A DNA stretch of 64,000 bases from Brienomyrus brachyistius. Lineage: Eukaryota; Chordata; Actinopteri; Osteoglossiformes; Mormyridae. Made by a program: the position numbers and the translations under genes. The notes under the pieces are model-generated. The model saw nothing but the letters and a program-made list of their open reading frames with translations, ran no database searches and was not told where the DNA came from. Positions 9,477 to 19,745 of the stretch are shown here, piece by piece. Where the stretch lies: assembly GCF_023856365.1 (NCBI RefSeq), contig NW_026042400.1:186001-250000 (forward strand). Direction: 5' to 3'. Positions within the stretch are counted from its first letter, which is position 1; each line of letters begins with the position of its first letter.

Positions 9477-10465
9477 ATGAGATGCAAAGACCTATCACTA
9501 TCAGTGAAGCAAGCCGTCATTAGGCTGAAAAATAAAAACAAACCCATCAGAGAGATAGCAAATACATTAGGTGTAGCCAAATCAACTGTTTGGAACATTC
9601 TTAAAAAGAAAGAAAACAACTGTGGTGGATGACCGAAGAAATCTTTCCCTGGTGAAGAAAAACACCTTCAGAACAGTTGGCCAGATCAAGAACACTCTCC
9701 AGGAAGTAGGTGTATGTGTGTCAAGGTCAACAATCAAGAGAAGACTTCACCAGAGTGAATACAGAGGGTTCAACTAAAGATGTAAACCATTGGTGAGCCT
9801 CAAAAACAGGAAGGCCAGATTAGAGTTTGCCAAACAAAATCTAAAAAAGCCTTTACAGTTCTGGAACAACATCCTATGGACAGATGAGACAAAGATCAAC
9901 TTGTACCAGAGTGATGGGAAGAGAAGAGTATGGAGAAGGAAAGGAACTGCTCACGATCCAAAACATACCACATCATCAGTGAAGTATGGTGGTGGTAGTG
10001 TCATGGTGTGGGCATGTATGGCTGCCACTGGAACTGGTTCCCTTGTATTTATTGATGATGTGCCTGCTGACAAAAGCAGCAGGATGAATTCTGAAGTGTT
10101 TCGGGAAATATTATCTGCTCATATTCAGCCAAATGCTTCAGAACACATTGGACGGTGCTTCATAGTGAGATGGACAATGACCTGAAGCATACTGCGAAAG
10201 CAACCAAAGAGTTTTTAAGGCAAAGAAGTGGAATGTTATGCAATGGCCAAGTCAATCACCTGACCTGAATCCGATTGAGCGTGCATTTCACTTGCTAAAG
10301 ACAAAACTGAAGGGGAAATGCCCCAAGAACAAGCAGGAACAGAAGACAGTTGCAGTAGAGGCCTGGCAGAGCATCACTAGGGAGGTAACTCAGCGTTTGA
10401 TGATGCCTGTGCATTCCGGACTTCAGGCTGTAATTGACTGCAAAGGATTTGCAACCAAGTATTAA
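9477..10465 (+). pseudogene. Tc1-like DD34E transposase, inactivated
   Basis: The start ATG gives MRCKDLSLSVKQAVIRLK, then a helix-turn-helix (IREIANTLGVAKSTVWNILK) typical of the N-terminal paired-like DNA-binding domain. After a frameshift near 9617 the frame continues VVDDRRNLSLVKK to GQIKNTLQEVGV. A TAA interrupts it at 9775-9777. The catalytic domain follows with WTDETK (Asp at 9883-9885), GGGSVMVWACM, DNDLKHTAK (Asp at 10173-10175) and SQSPDLNPIE (Glu at 10277-10279). One-base deletions near 10164 and 10220 shift the frame twice. Counting the second deletion, the Asp-Glu spacing is 34 residues, the DD34E signature. The gene ends GFATKY at a TAA (10463-10465). With three frameshifts and one stop it cannot make transposase. 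Confidence 0.92.
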
Positions 10466-10496
10466 AAAGTGAAAGTTTGATTTATGATTGTTAATT

Positions 10497-10718
10497 TGTC
10501 CCATTACTTTTGGTCCCTTAAAAAGTGGGTGGCAGATATACAAACTGCTGTAATTCCTACACCGTTCACTTAATTTGTATGTAAATACCCTCAAATTAAA
10601 GCTGAAAGTCTGCAGTTAAAGCACATCTTGTTCATTCCATTTCAAATCAATTGAGGTGGTGTATAGAGCCAAAAAGATTAGAATTGTGTCAATGTCCCAA
10701 TATTTATGGACCTGACTG
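10497..10718 (-). repeat. right terminal inverted repeat of the Tc1-like element
   Basis: About 222 bp from TTGTCCCATTACTTTTGG to CCTGACTG, mirroring the left end. The TA dinucleotide follows immediately. Confidence 0.9.
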
Positions 10719-10879
10719 TATCTGAGGTTGTGCAAAAAATGATAACTAGACACTGGCATGGAAAGTTTTTTGCAAGTTTCTAAGGTGAAATATCAAGGGA
10801 AACAACTAAATTAGTCAGAAACGACCAGTTTTACCGTGGACTCCTAAGGGTTACGTAACTCAACTGCTTCTCCTTAATG

Positions 10880-10954
10880 TTAGGCCTCTGATGTCATTGC
10901 AGTCTTCCAGTTCTTCTTGGCGATGATGGCAGCAAGTTCTTCAAAGTATTGCAT
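10880..10954 (-). CDS. small terminal exon candidate
   Basis: Acceptor CTATTTAATAG on the minus strand is followed by 24 codons, MQYFEELAAIIAKKNWK then TAMTSEA, and a TAA at 10880-10882. There is no GT donor after the protein-like part, so it may be the last exon of a gene. It joins in phase 0 to the exon at 14184-14357, which lies upstream on the same strand. Alternatively it is an internal exon whose donor is lost, upstream of the exons at 6103-4719. Confidence 0.35.
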   Translation of the reverse strand: MQYFEELAAIIAKKNWKTAMTSEA

Positions 10955-11039
10955 CTATTAAATAGCAGGGATTTATCAATGATGCTTTTTGCGTGGGGAA
11001 TTTTCACCTTATTGTCTCAACCCTCCTTTATGTTTGCAG

Positions 11040-11366
11040 GAATCCGATGTCACTGCAGATCACACACAGGTTCCTGTTGGGGTATTGACAGTTATACCCG
11101 ACAACAGCCAGCAGCCGGGCCCAAATGCCCTGCATCTCCAACCATCAGGCACTGATATAATACTGGAAGGTAACATCATCATGGACGGTATTGAAAACCT
11201 GCCCCAAGCAGTTTGCCTCACATTTGGGCTGATATATGCTCTTCATCTTGATTATCCAACAAAATTGAAGAAGACCTTTGACTTCATTCAGAAGGTCCTG
11301 CTAATCTTGGGAGGAGGAAGTCTGAGGCTGAACCTTCAGAGCCTGAAAAATGCTCTTTTGCAGTAG
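11040..11366 (+). CDS. terminal exon of a SAMD3-like / uncharacterised fish family protein
   Basis: A strong acceptor (TTTATGTTTGCAG) precedes an intact frame of 108 codons ending at a TAG. It begins ESDVTADHTQVPVGVLTV, then IILEGNIIMDGIENLP, AVCLTFGLIYALHLDYP, TFDFIQKVLLILG and LQSLKNAL near the end. The series VG-LTV, IILEG, FGL-YALHLDYP, TF-FIQKV and LQSLKN closely resembles the C-terminus of the numerous fish proteins annotated as sterile alpha motif domain-containing protein 3-like; that identification is from memory. The remainder of such a protein is not visible upstream, except possibly the fragment at 7192-7572, about 3.5 kb away and separated by transposons. It could be an isolated relic copy. 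Function unknown. Confidence 0.45.
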   Translation, partial: ESDVTADHTQVPVGVLTVIPDNSQQPGPNALHLQPSGTDIILEGNIIMDGIENLPQAVCLTFGLIYALHLDYPTKLKKTFDFIQKVLLILGGGSLRLNLQSLKNALLQ

Positions 11367-12380
11367 GTCTCTACACTTCACCTCTCAAACTCAAATATTT
11401 TGAACGACTGGTTGATTTTGGTTGCATCTTTTTTTTACATTGTTCAGTTTTCTATTTTGTATCATGCAGATTGAAGGGTTATACCTGTCATTAGTAGCCT
11501 AAATTTGCTGGGATGCTTGATTGAAAGTTGTGGAAAACAAGAGATCGATCTGCTGGCCAAATGTAATAAGAATCATAAATATGTCGCAGGTCGTAAGTAA
11601 AGTAAAATATAAATAAAAGGCTGTATCCCGTTTTGATTGATTGATCCCCCAAATAACTAATAAATTATTATCTAACAAAACGACTTATTTATGCTCCGTT
11701 GTTTTGGTGTAGCGGTGTAATTATGTGTGAAGTTTAACCTACGAGCTTAAAGGTGAAGCTGAAATGCTGTGTTTCATCTTGCACCAATAAGGGACATATT
11801 TTATATTTCATCGTGAAGGAAGTCCCGTATTTCTTTAGATTGAAAGTGGCAACAGTTATAGGATGGAATGACCTACAAACACTAAAACTCGCATTGCAAG
11901 GAATTATTATTAGCCAGCAGCACTTCTGTCACATAGTATTGAGAGCCAGGCCGCTTTACCCAAATAGACTCATTTCTCACATGCATATACATGTACAACA
12001 TGCAGTGAAATTCATCCCTGAATCACGCCTGAGACTGCATTGCTCGCTTTTCGTATGTGTCATGGTCGGCTGTTCTGCTTTTGACAAGCGATATTCTTTC
12101 CTTTGACAACATGATCTCTGCAAACTCTGCTGCTGTTGAGGTTCTTCTTAGTATAATCCGCTCTTAAGATTCTGTGTAACTCTATTGAACGCAATAAAAC
12201 TTTCTCTCTCCTCTCCGGATTCCGGTTCTTTACAATTTTTGGAATTCAAAAGAATCCTTTACCTTTGTCACAGACACTTGCTACAGCCCAAAGCAGAACA
12301 CCCAAACGTGACAAACACGACAAAAGAGCAGAGATGATCCACGCAGACTCAACCGGGGGTGCATTTCCCTTACAATGACG
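11367..12380. other. no gene seen
   Basis: AT-rich sequence. An open frame at 11753-12106 lacks a start codon and recognisable motifs. An AATAAAA signal at about 12191 follows TCTATTGAACGC and precedes a pyrimidine run, which may be the 3' end of an old insertion, but no boundaries were found. Confidence 0.35.
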
Positions 12381-12384
12381 GAAG

Positions 12385-12475
12385 TTAGTACGATGCATCG
12401 TTAATGCTATGTTAGTTCAAACTAACATCCAAAGTACGACTGTTTCCCAGAACCATCGTACTTTGTTAGTACCAC
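12385..12475. mobile_element. MITE-like imperfect palindrome
   Basis: ATGTTAGT and ACTAACAT (12409-12428) form a hairpin core. Around it GTTAGTACGATG (about 12384) is mirrored by CATCGTACTTTGTTAG near 12455-12470. The GTACGA and CCCAGAACCATCGTAC words recall short non-autonomous DNA elements of fish. Target duplication not established. Confidence 0.35.
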
Positions 12476-12717
12476 TATTCAGGGTTGCCAACACTGCTGA
12501 CCCCTGGGGGTTGCCACAGGGATGGGAGCAGATCCAGTGGAGGCCGACATGGTCAGGGTGTCAGTGTGTCTCATAGAAAGCATCATGGGGTAGGTGAAAA
12601 GAGAACTTCCCCACAAGGGAGAATAAAGTATCTCTTCTATTCTGCTGGGTGTCTCAATAATACAGCATGATTTATTACATGCAATAAAAATGCATCCATC
12701 CATCCCTTATCCATACA

Positions 12718-12790
12718 CAGTGATCCCCGCCTATCGCGGGAGTTACGTTCCAGACTCATCAGCGATGGGTGAAAATCCGTGATATTAATA
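12718..12790 (+). mobile_element. possible pogo/Tigger-type element end
   Basis: CAGTGATCCCCGCCTATCGC followed by GGGAGTTACGTTCC and GTGAAAATCCGTGAT resembles the terminal region of pogo/Tigger-like DNA elements with a CCCCGC-TATCGCGG core. Only one end was found. Confidence 0.3.
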
Positions 12791-13164
12791 TATTTTTTTA
12801 TATTTTAAGCCTTAAAATACCCCTCCCACATCCATTAAACACATGTAAACATATTGAAACACACTCTGTAAAACACGTATGATATGTGCATGTTGGGCTA
12901 AGGCTTTCATGTCCTTTCTCTGGCTGAAGAGCTGCTGAACTGAGCTGCTTTGAACGTTCGAATTAAAACTCTAAATGAAATTGAAATATGTTAGGATGCA
13001 TGCAGAAGTGCTGCAGATCTGTTCTCAAAACAATTGTGAAGTTTCCGGGTGACAATGAAACAAGACAGACCGGTTTTTAAATGTTTACAGAGTATCAGTA
13101 TATCATCAAGACGAGATATAGAATGACATAAGTTTATACGGTTTATATCGATATGATTTCATAA
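12791..13164. other. AT-rich, no gene seen
   Basis: Nothing beyond AT-rich sequence that may be the interior of the element starting at 12718. Confidence 0.35.
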
Positions 13165-13600
13165 TTGTTTTTAATTAGGGCTCTATTTAGAATCTTGGAG
13201 AGACCAATACTGTTCCTTCCTTATTGTAATGTAAGGTATTGTGTCTCTTTGGAGTATCGCTGCTTTGACTTTGTGATGAGGGAGAGGTTGCTAGAGGAGT
13301 CCAGAATGAGGCACATTACCTGCATTGTGATGGAGCGTCAGTTACGGCACTACAGTGTTTCCCTGAGGGTGATCCGGCTCATGGGATCCTCATTGCTGAT
13401 GACCTGAGTGGCTGGACCAGGCCGAGGGGACGCCCACGTAACACATGGCTGCGGCAGATGGATGGCTATCTCCAGAGGGTGGGACAGGACCATATGTCTG
13501 CCTGGGGGGTCGCCAGCCGAGATCCCAAGGAGTTTAGCCATGTGGTGGGTGCAGCAACGTGCTGCATCAACGCACACTCCCCGACCTGACCTGACCTGTT
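13165..13600 (+). mobile_element. non-LTR retrotransposon ORF2 C-terminal fragment
   Basis: Two plus-strand frames join to give the tail of a LINE-type ORF2. First comes RERLLEESRMRHITCIVMER (about 13277-13336). After a frame change near 13360 come DPAHGILIADDLSGW, TRPRGRPRNTWLRQMDGYL, AWGVASRDPKEF and VVGAATCC, then a stop near 13578. The GRPR-TWLRQ word followed by AW-A-DP-E and a final cysteine-bearing VVGAAT stretch is common at the C-terminus of endonuclease-bearing LINEs in fish and sharks. The reverse transcriptase core is absent. The fragment ends in a short CCTGACCTGACCTG run. The frameshift and truncation mean it is dead; the clade is not certain. Confidence 0.6.
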
Positions 13601-14183
13601 CGGGATTTGTAAGTTTAACTATTATCGATTAATGGTAAGCTAACCTTCTCCAGCGGCTTCACATCTAAATTCATTAAGGACAGATGAGAATAGCTGGAAC
13701 AATCAGCAGGGCTCTTGCAATATTTTAAAAGGGTTAACAGTGGCCAATAGAACATTTCAACTTTAATAGCTAGGAACCTTTTTTTTTTTTCAATCATTGA
13801 TTTCATGAGTATTATTGGTTTTAGTACCATATTTGGATTTCACACATGAAATAGTAGCAAAGGAGTTATGCTGATGGAGCTTGAGCGTTAAAAACTCACT
13901 AGGCTTTGCTCCATTAACATAGTACCGTGTCCTGGGTCGGTGAACATGTAATGCAGCCTTACACATAAGCAGACCATTAAGTTTGCCCTGCACTCTGGAG
14001 ATCTGAGACTCTGGGTCCTGCTGCTGAGATTGCAGACTCCAAACCATTCAGTCGTGCCAAACACATGGATATTTAAACACACCAGGTTCAGCAAGGAGCT
14101 TCTGGTTTCCCTGTCTTCTGACATCATTATACCGCTTTCAGCACGTATGGTCTGCTGATGTAAGAAAACGAGGACATACTCAC
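13601..14183. other. no supported gene
   Basis: Minus-strand open frames between 13790 and 14183 run toward the exon below but read through its donor and are likely intronic. A run of 12 T lies near 13779-13790. Confidence 0.35.
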
Positions 14184-14357
14184 TGCTACATCCCATGCCT
14201 GTTTCACCTTGGAAGGCTGAGCTGGAACAGTGGTCCTCCCATAAATGATGTGCTCCAGCAGGAGCAGGTCTGTTTTCACAGATGAAAACCGATCAGGCTT
14301 GGCAGGCAAACACACCATTGTAATAGCAATCCGCCGTAGCTCATGCACTGCTGCCTT
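14184..14357 (-). CDS. coding exon, unrecognised protein
   Basis: Acceptor CAGCTTTAG and donor gtgagtatg on the minus strand bound exactly 58 codons in phase 0 at both ends. The peptide reads KAAVHELRRIAITMVCLP, AKPDRFSSVKTDLLLLEH and IIYGRTTVPAQPSKVKQAW, ending DVA. Hydrophobic helical patches alternate with charged residues. The next in-phase candidate on this strand is the small exon at 10954-10880, 3.2 kb downstream. I do not recognise the family. Clean borders and an unbroken frame make this one of the best-supported exons of the window. Confidence 0.5.
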
Positions 14358-15547
14358 CTAAAGCTGAGGTGGTTCATTCTCATTGGTTCATTACATTTTA
14401 CGCCTAAACATATCTCTGAAACATTAAGACAGTCAGGACAACCCTTTAGTGCCTTGCACTGATGCAAAGTTTTTTTTTTTCGTTGTCAAAATAGCAAAAT
14501 GGATTTGGATACACCCATAAAATAGCTTAAAGAGCTCTCAGTTATATTTTCTGAAAATATTTTATGTGAAACTTTTGCACTAATGTAACAGACTTATACA
14601 TACACAGTATTAGTACTTCTTGTGTGTTGTGATAAGTACCATTAGTGAGCTGTGCCCCTTCAGAGTTGCTGTAGGATGGGAGTGTTTTGAATCCATTCAT
14701 AATCTGTGTATCTTTCATTCTTTGAATTTTCCGTTTCAAAACCAAATTGGAAAAACAAAAAAACAGACGACGGCTTCATGAAGCATTCAGAATGCATAAT
14801 ACACATGGCCATAATGTATTATGCCTTTTTTGAAACATTTAGACCCATGTTTGTAATGCTTTTTCAATGCACAATAGAAAGTACAAAGTATATTTGCATT
14901 TTAAATGACGTCAAGAAACATTGTCAAAATGAAACCAGGAACAAATGAGTTCTCATACCACAAAATGTTGATGTTTTTTAACGCTCATCTCAATCACAGA
15001 TATTATTTTTGCCCAATTCTTGAAATCCCATTCACTTTCCTCTTAGGCCTTTTGCCGAGGAAAACGGATGATCTAAAATGCTAGAAAACCGCCTACAAAA
15101 TGACATCAGACTTGCACTTGGCCATACCTCCATTCCATATCCAGAAGCAGGATCTGCTCTGCACAAGTTCAAAAGTCAGTGGGTGAATCTCTGTACCAGG
15201 AATTCAAAGACTGTACTTGTGATCTTGCCATAACTGGTCTGCTAACTTGCCTTCCAAGAACGAACTTGGGGCGCAATGAATCATGGGATTGTTCTCTTTT
15301 GGCAAGGATGCATCCAATGTATGCTTGACATTTGGGGTGGAGCAAGACCAACATTTACCGTCCTCATGTACTTGTGTTCTTAGTCTTGGAACTGGTCTTC
15401 AGCAATGGAAGATGAGGTAAAACAGGTACATGAGCACACAAGTACGGTCAAGTACATATACAGCCTTTAAGTATGTGCAGAATACGACACTGCCTGATCT
15501 GTTCCACGTATGCATACATTTTTATGCTGCTTCAAATCTAACTTAGC
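14358..15547. other. no gene seen; possible dispersed repeat at 15200-15410
   Basis: AT-rich sequence without a convincing gene. GTACTTGTGATCTTGCC-type and GTACTTGTGTTCTTAG-type words with AACTGGTCT downstream occur twice (about 15213 and 15369) as diverged direct copies, suggesting an interspersed or locally duplicated repeat. Confidence 0.35.
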
Positions 15548-15700
15548 AATTACCGACCTGATTTACATTTCATTTTTGGCAAAAGTTCTGGAGAAGACAG
15601 TCACTGCTCAACTTCAGTCATACTTGGAGACGCACAACATACTGGATTGATTCCAGTCGGTCTTCCGCCAGTGACACAGCATTAAAACTGACTTACCTAA
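15548..15700 (+). mobile_element. L2/CR1-type LINE reverse transcriptase scrap
   Basis: NYRP followed, after a frame change, by AKVLEKTVTAQLQSYLETH, NILD, a stop, FQSVFRQ, a second stop and HSIKT. This is the YRPISNL-to-FQSGFR region of the reverse transcriptase finger domain in L2/CR1-type elements. Two stops and a frameshift are present and the rest of the ORF is missing. It lies 380 bp left of the satellite. Confidence 0.65.
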
Positions 15701-15874
15701 AATAAGTAGCCCTGTGTACGTGTGTACGTATTCAGTAAGTAATTGTTTCAGATACACAGCATTACATCACAAAGCATTATGTCATACACAGCATTGTCAC
15801 ATGGCATTACATCATCCTCATATAGGGCATGTTCAGACGTTCACTCTAATCATATTTACTGCAACAGAAACAAC

Positions 15875-15905
15875 CCTCTTTTTTTTCTTTCTTTTCTTTT
15901 TTTTG
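15875..15905 (+). repeat. polypyrimidine run
   Basis: A run of T with a few C (CTTTTTTTTCTTTC type), directly upstream of the tRNA-like relic. Confidence 0.7.
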
Positions 15906-15917
15906 TAAAAAAATGCA

Positions 15918-15989
15918 GGTAGTGTGGCCAAGGCGCTGGATTTAGGCTCCAGTCTCTTCGGAGGCGTGGGTCTGAATCCCACCGCTGCC
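15918..15989 (+). tRNA. tRNA-Leu(TAG)-like relic, probably a pseudogene
   Basis: Acceptor halves GGTAG and CTGCC face each other. The anticodon arm CTGGA-TTTAGGC-TCCAG carries anticodon TAG, a long variable arm TCTCTTCGGAGGC follows, and the T arm is GTGGG-TCTGAAT-CCCAC. This is the plan of vertebrate tRNA-Leu(TAG). Two defects stand out. About nine bases of the D arm (normally GAGCGGTCT between TGGCC and AAGG) are missing, removing part of the A box region. The T loop reads TCTGAAT instead of TTCGAAT, damaging the B box. No T-run terminator follows closely. It is therefore likely a pseudogene or the head of a tRNA-derived SINE. Confidence 0.7.
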
Positions 15990-18900
15990 ATGTTTACATC
16001 ATATTCCCTCGCTTCACCGGCAGAAGGAGAGGATGCATTGCTGTGAGCTCGGGTCCGGACGATGACGATGACTTGAGGGATATTAGCATATTAGCATATT
16101 AGCATATTAGCATAGCGTGTTAGCATATTAGCGTATTAGCATATTAGCATATTAGCATATTAGCATATTAGCATATTAGCATAGCGTGTTAGCATATTAG
16201 CATATTAGTATATTAGGATGTTAGCATATTAGCATATTAGCATATTAGCATAGCGTGTTAGCATATTAGCGTATTAGCATATTAGCATAGCATATTAGCA
16301 TATTAGCATATTAGCATATTAGCATATTAGCATAGCATATTAGCATATTAGCATATTAGCATATTAGCATATTAGCATATTAGCATAGCATATTAGCATA
16401 TTAGCATATTAGCATGGCGTGTTAGCATATTAGCATATTAGCATATTAGCATATTAGCATAGCATATTAGCATATTAGCATATTAGCATATTAGCATAGC
16501 ATATTAGCATATTAGCATATTAGCATATTAGCATATTAGCATATTAATATATTAGCATATTAGCATATTAGCATATTAGCATAGCGTGTTAGAATATTAG
16601 CGTATTAACATAGCATATTAGCATAGCATATTAGCATATTAGCATATTAGCATATTAGCATAGCGTGTTAGCATATTAGCGTATTAGCATATTAGCATAT
16701 TAGCATAGCATATTAGCATATTAGCATATTAGCATATTAGCATAGCGTGTTAGCATATTAGCATATTAGCGTATTAGCATAGCATATTAGAATAGCATAT
16801 TAGCATATTAACATATTAGCATAGCATATTAGCATAGCGTGTTAGCATATTAGCGTATTAGCATATTAGCATATTAGCATAGCATATTAGCATATTAACA
16901 TATTAGCATATTAGCATATTAGCATAGCGTGTTAGCATATTAGCGTATTAGCATATTAGCATATTAACATAGCATATTAGCATATTAGCATATTAGCATA
17001 TTAGCATAGCGTGTAAGCATATTAGCGTATTAGCGTATTAGCATATTAGCATATTAGCATATTAGCATATTAGCATATTAGCATATTTGCATATTAGCAT
17101 AGCGTGTTAGCATATTAGCGTATTAGCATATTAGCATATTAGCATATTAGCATAGCATGTTAGCATATTAGCGTATTAGCATATTAGCATAATAGCATAT
17201 TAGCATAGCGTGTTAGCATATTAGCGTATTAGCATATTAGCATATTAGCATATTAGCATAGCATATTAGCATATTAGCATATTAGCATATTAGCATATTA
17301 GCATAGCATATTAGCATATTAGCATAGCATATTAGCATATTAGCATATTAGCATATTAGCATATTAGCATAGCGTGTTAGCATATTAGCATATTAGCATA
17401 TTAGCATATTAGCATATTAGCATAGCATATTAGCATATTAGCATATTAGCATATTAGCATATTAGCATATTAGCATATTAGCATAGCATATTAGCATATT
17501 AGCATATTAGCATATTAGCATATTAGCATAGCATATTAACATATTAGCATATTAGCATATTAGCATATTAGCATATTAGCATAGCGTGTTAGCATATTAG
17601 CGTATTAGCATATTAGCATATTAGCATACCATATTAGCATATTAGTATATTAGCATATTAGCATAGCGTGTTAGCATATTAGCATATTAGCATATTAGCA
17701 TATTAGCATATTAGCATAGCGTGTTAACATAGCGGATTAGCATATTAGCATATTAGCATAGCATATTAGCATATTAGCATATTAGCATAGCATATTAGCA
17801 TAGCGTGTTAGCATATTAGCATATTAGCATAGCGTGTTAGCATATTAGCGTATTAGCATATTAGCATATTAGCATAGCATATTAGCATATTAGCATATTA
17901 GCACATTAGCATAGCGTGTTAGCATATTAGCGTATTAGCATATTAGTATATTAGCATAGCATATTAGCATACTAGCATATTAGCATATTAGCATATTAGC
18001 ATAGCGTGTTAGCATATTAGCGTATTAGCATATTAGCATATTAGCATATTAGCATAGCATATTAGCATATTAGCATATTAGCATATTAGCATAGCGTGTT
18101 AGCATATTAGCGTATTAGCATATTAGCATATTAGCATAGCATATTAGCATATTAGCATATTAGCACATTAGCATAGCGTGTTAGCATATTAGCGTATTAG
18201 CATATTAGTATATTAGCATAGCATATTAGCATATTAGCATATTAGCATATTAGCATATTAGCATAGCGTGTTAGCATATTAGCGTATTAGCATATTAGCA
18301 TATTAGCATATTAGCATAGCATATTAGTATATTAGCATATTAGCATATTAGCATATTAGCATAGCGTGTTAGCATATTAGCGTATTAGCATATTAGCATA
18401 TTAGCATAGCATATTAGCATATTAGCATATTAGCATATTAGCATATTAGCATAGTATATTAGCATATTAGCATAGCGTGTTAGCATATTAGCGTATTAGC
18501 ATATTAGCATATTAGCATACCATATTAGCATATTAGCATATTAGCATATTAGCATAGCGTGTTAGCATATTAGCATATTAGCATATTAGCATATTAGCAT
18601 AGCGTGTTAACATAGCGGATTAGCATATTAGCATATTAGCATAGCATATTAGCATATTAGAATAGCATATTAGCATATTAGCATAGCGTGTTAGCATATT
18701 AGCATATTAGCATATTAGCATATTAGCATAGCGTGTTAGCATATTAGCGTATTAGCATAGCATATTAGCATATTAGCATATTAGCATATTAGCATATTAG
18801 CATATTAGCATATTAGCATATTAGCATAGCGTTTTAGCATATTAGCGTATTAGCATATTAGTATATTAGCATAGCATATTAGCATACTAGCATATTAGCA

Positions 18901-19152
18901 TATTAGCATATTAGCATAGCGTGTTAGCATATTAGCGTATTAGCATATTAGCATATTAGCATATTAGCATAGCATATTAGCATATTAGCATATTAGCATA
19001 TTAGCATAGCGTGTTAGCATATTAGCGTATTAGCATATTAGCATATTAGCATAGCATATTAGCATATTAGCATATTAGCATATTAGCATATTAGCACATT
19101 AGCATAGCGTGTTAGCATATTAGCGTATTAGCATATTAGCATATTAGCATAG

Positions 19153-19363
19153 TCTATTTGACTATCCCTGCCGGCCCCTGGAGGATGGGCTTCCCCTTTG
19201 AGTCTGGTCCCTCTCAAGGTTTCTTCCTTCTAGGGAGTTTTTCCTTGCCACTGTCGCCTATGGCTTACTCACTGGGGGCTTTGGGTGAGGATACTGTAAA
19301 GCGCTTTGAGACAATGTAATGTTGTGATAATGCGCTATATAAAAATAAATTTGTTGTTGTTGT
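19153..19363 (+). mobile_element. L2-type LINE 3' tail inserted in the satellite
   Basis: About 211 bp of non-satellite DNA containing GAGTCTGGTCCCTCTCAAGG, TTTCTTCCTTCTAGGGAG, GAGTTTTTCCTTGCCACTG, AAGCGCTTTGAGACAATG and GCGCTATATAAAAATAAA, ending in a (TTG)n run. These words are the well-known 3' end of L2-family LINEs in fish. The piece is 5'-truncated, as usual for target-primed insertion. Satellite resumes on both sides and no other copy occurs in the window. A target duplication cannot be judged inside repetitive flanks. Confidence 0.75.
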
Positions 19364-19745
19364 AGAATATTAGCATATTAGCATATTAGCATATTAGCAT
19401 ATTAGCATATTAGCATAGCATATTAGCATATTAGCATATTAGCATATTAGCATAGCGTGTTAGCATAGCAATTAGCATATTAGCATATTAGCATAGCATA
19501 TTAGCATATTAGCATGCATATTTGCATATTAGCATAGCGTGTTAGCATATTAGCGTATTAGCATATTAGCATATTAGCATATTAGCATAGCGTGTTAGCA
19601 TATTAGCATATTAGCATATTAGCATATTAGCATATTAGCATAGCATATTAGCATATTAGCATATTAGGATAGCGTGTTAGCATATTAGCGTATTAGCATA
19701 TTAGCATATTAGCATATTAGCATAGCGTGTTAGCATATTAGCGTA

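Larger units (their letters stand above)
9116..10718 (+). mobile_element. Tc1/mariner-like transposon, complete ends, dead transposase
   Basis: A 1603-bp element flanked by TA on both sides (9114-9115 and 10719-10720), as expected of Tc1/mariner target duplication. Terminal inverted repeats of about 222 bp begin CAGTCAGGTCCATAAATA and end with the reverse complement. A degenerate DD34E transposase gene lies between them in the forward direction. The length and layout match fish Tc1-like elements with long inverted repeats. The copy is not autonomous (see the transposase entry). It sits in AT-rich DNA between two plus-strand coding fragments and may lie in an intron. Confidence 0.93.

Noticed and set aside
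9395..10594. Minus-strand frames inside the Tc1-like element
   Set aside because: Shadows of the transposase and of the inverted repeats.
11753..12106. 117-codon plus-strand open frame with LKCCVSSCTNKG
   Set aside because: Lacks an ATG at its start and has no recognisable domain; the two cysteines alone are not evidence.
12130..12235. Retroviral-type LTR end (AATAAAA followed by a pyrimidine run and TTTACA)
   Set aside because: No primer-binding site, no matching second LTR and no left boundary.
15169..15354. 61-codon minus-strand open frame
   Set aside because: It overlaps duplicated GTACTTGTG-type repeat words and has no splice or family support.
15714..15908. 64-codon open frame and short CAGCATTACATCA-like repeats
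   Set aside because: The units are too diverged and few for a tandem repeat call, and the frame ends in a homopolymer-derived phenylalanine run.
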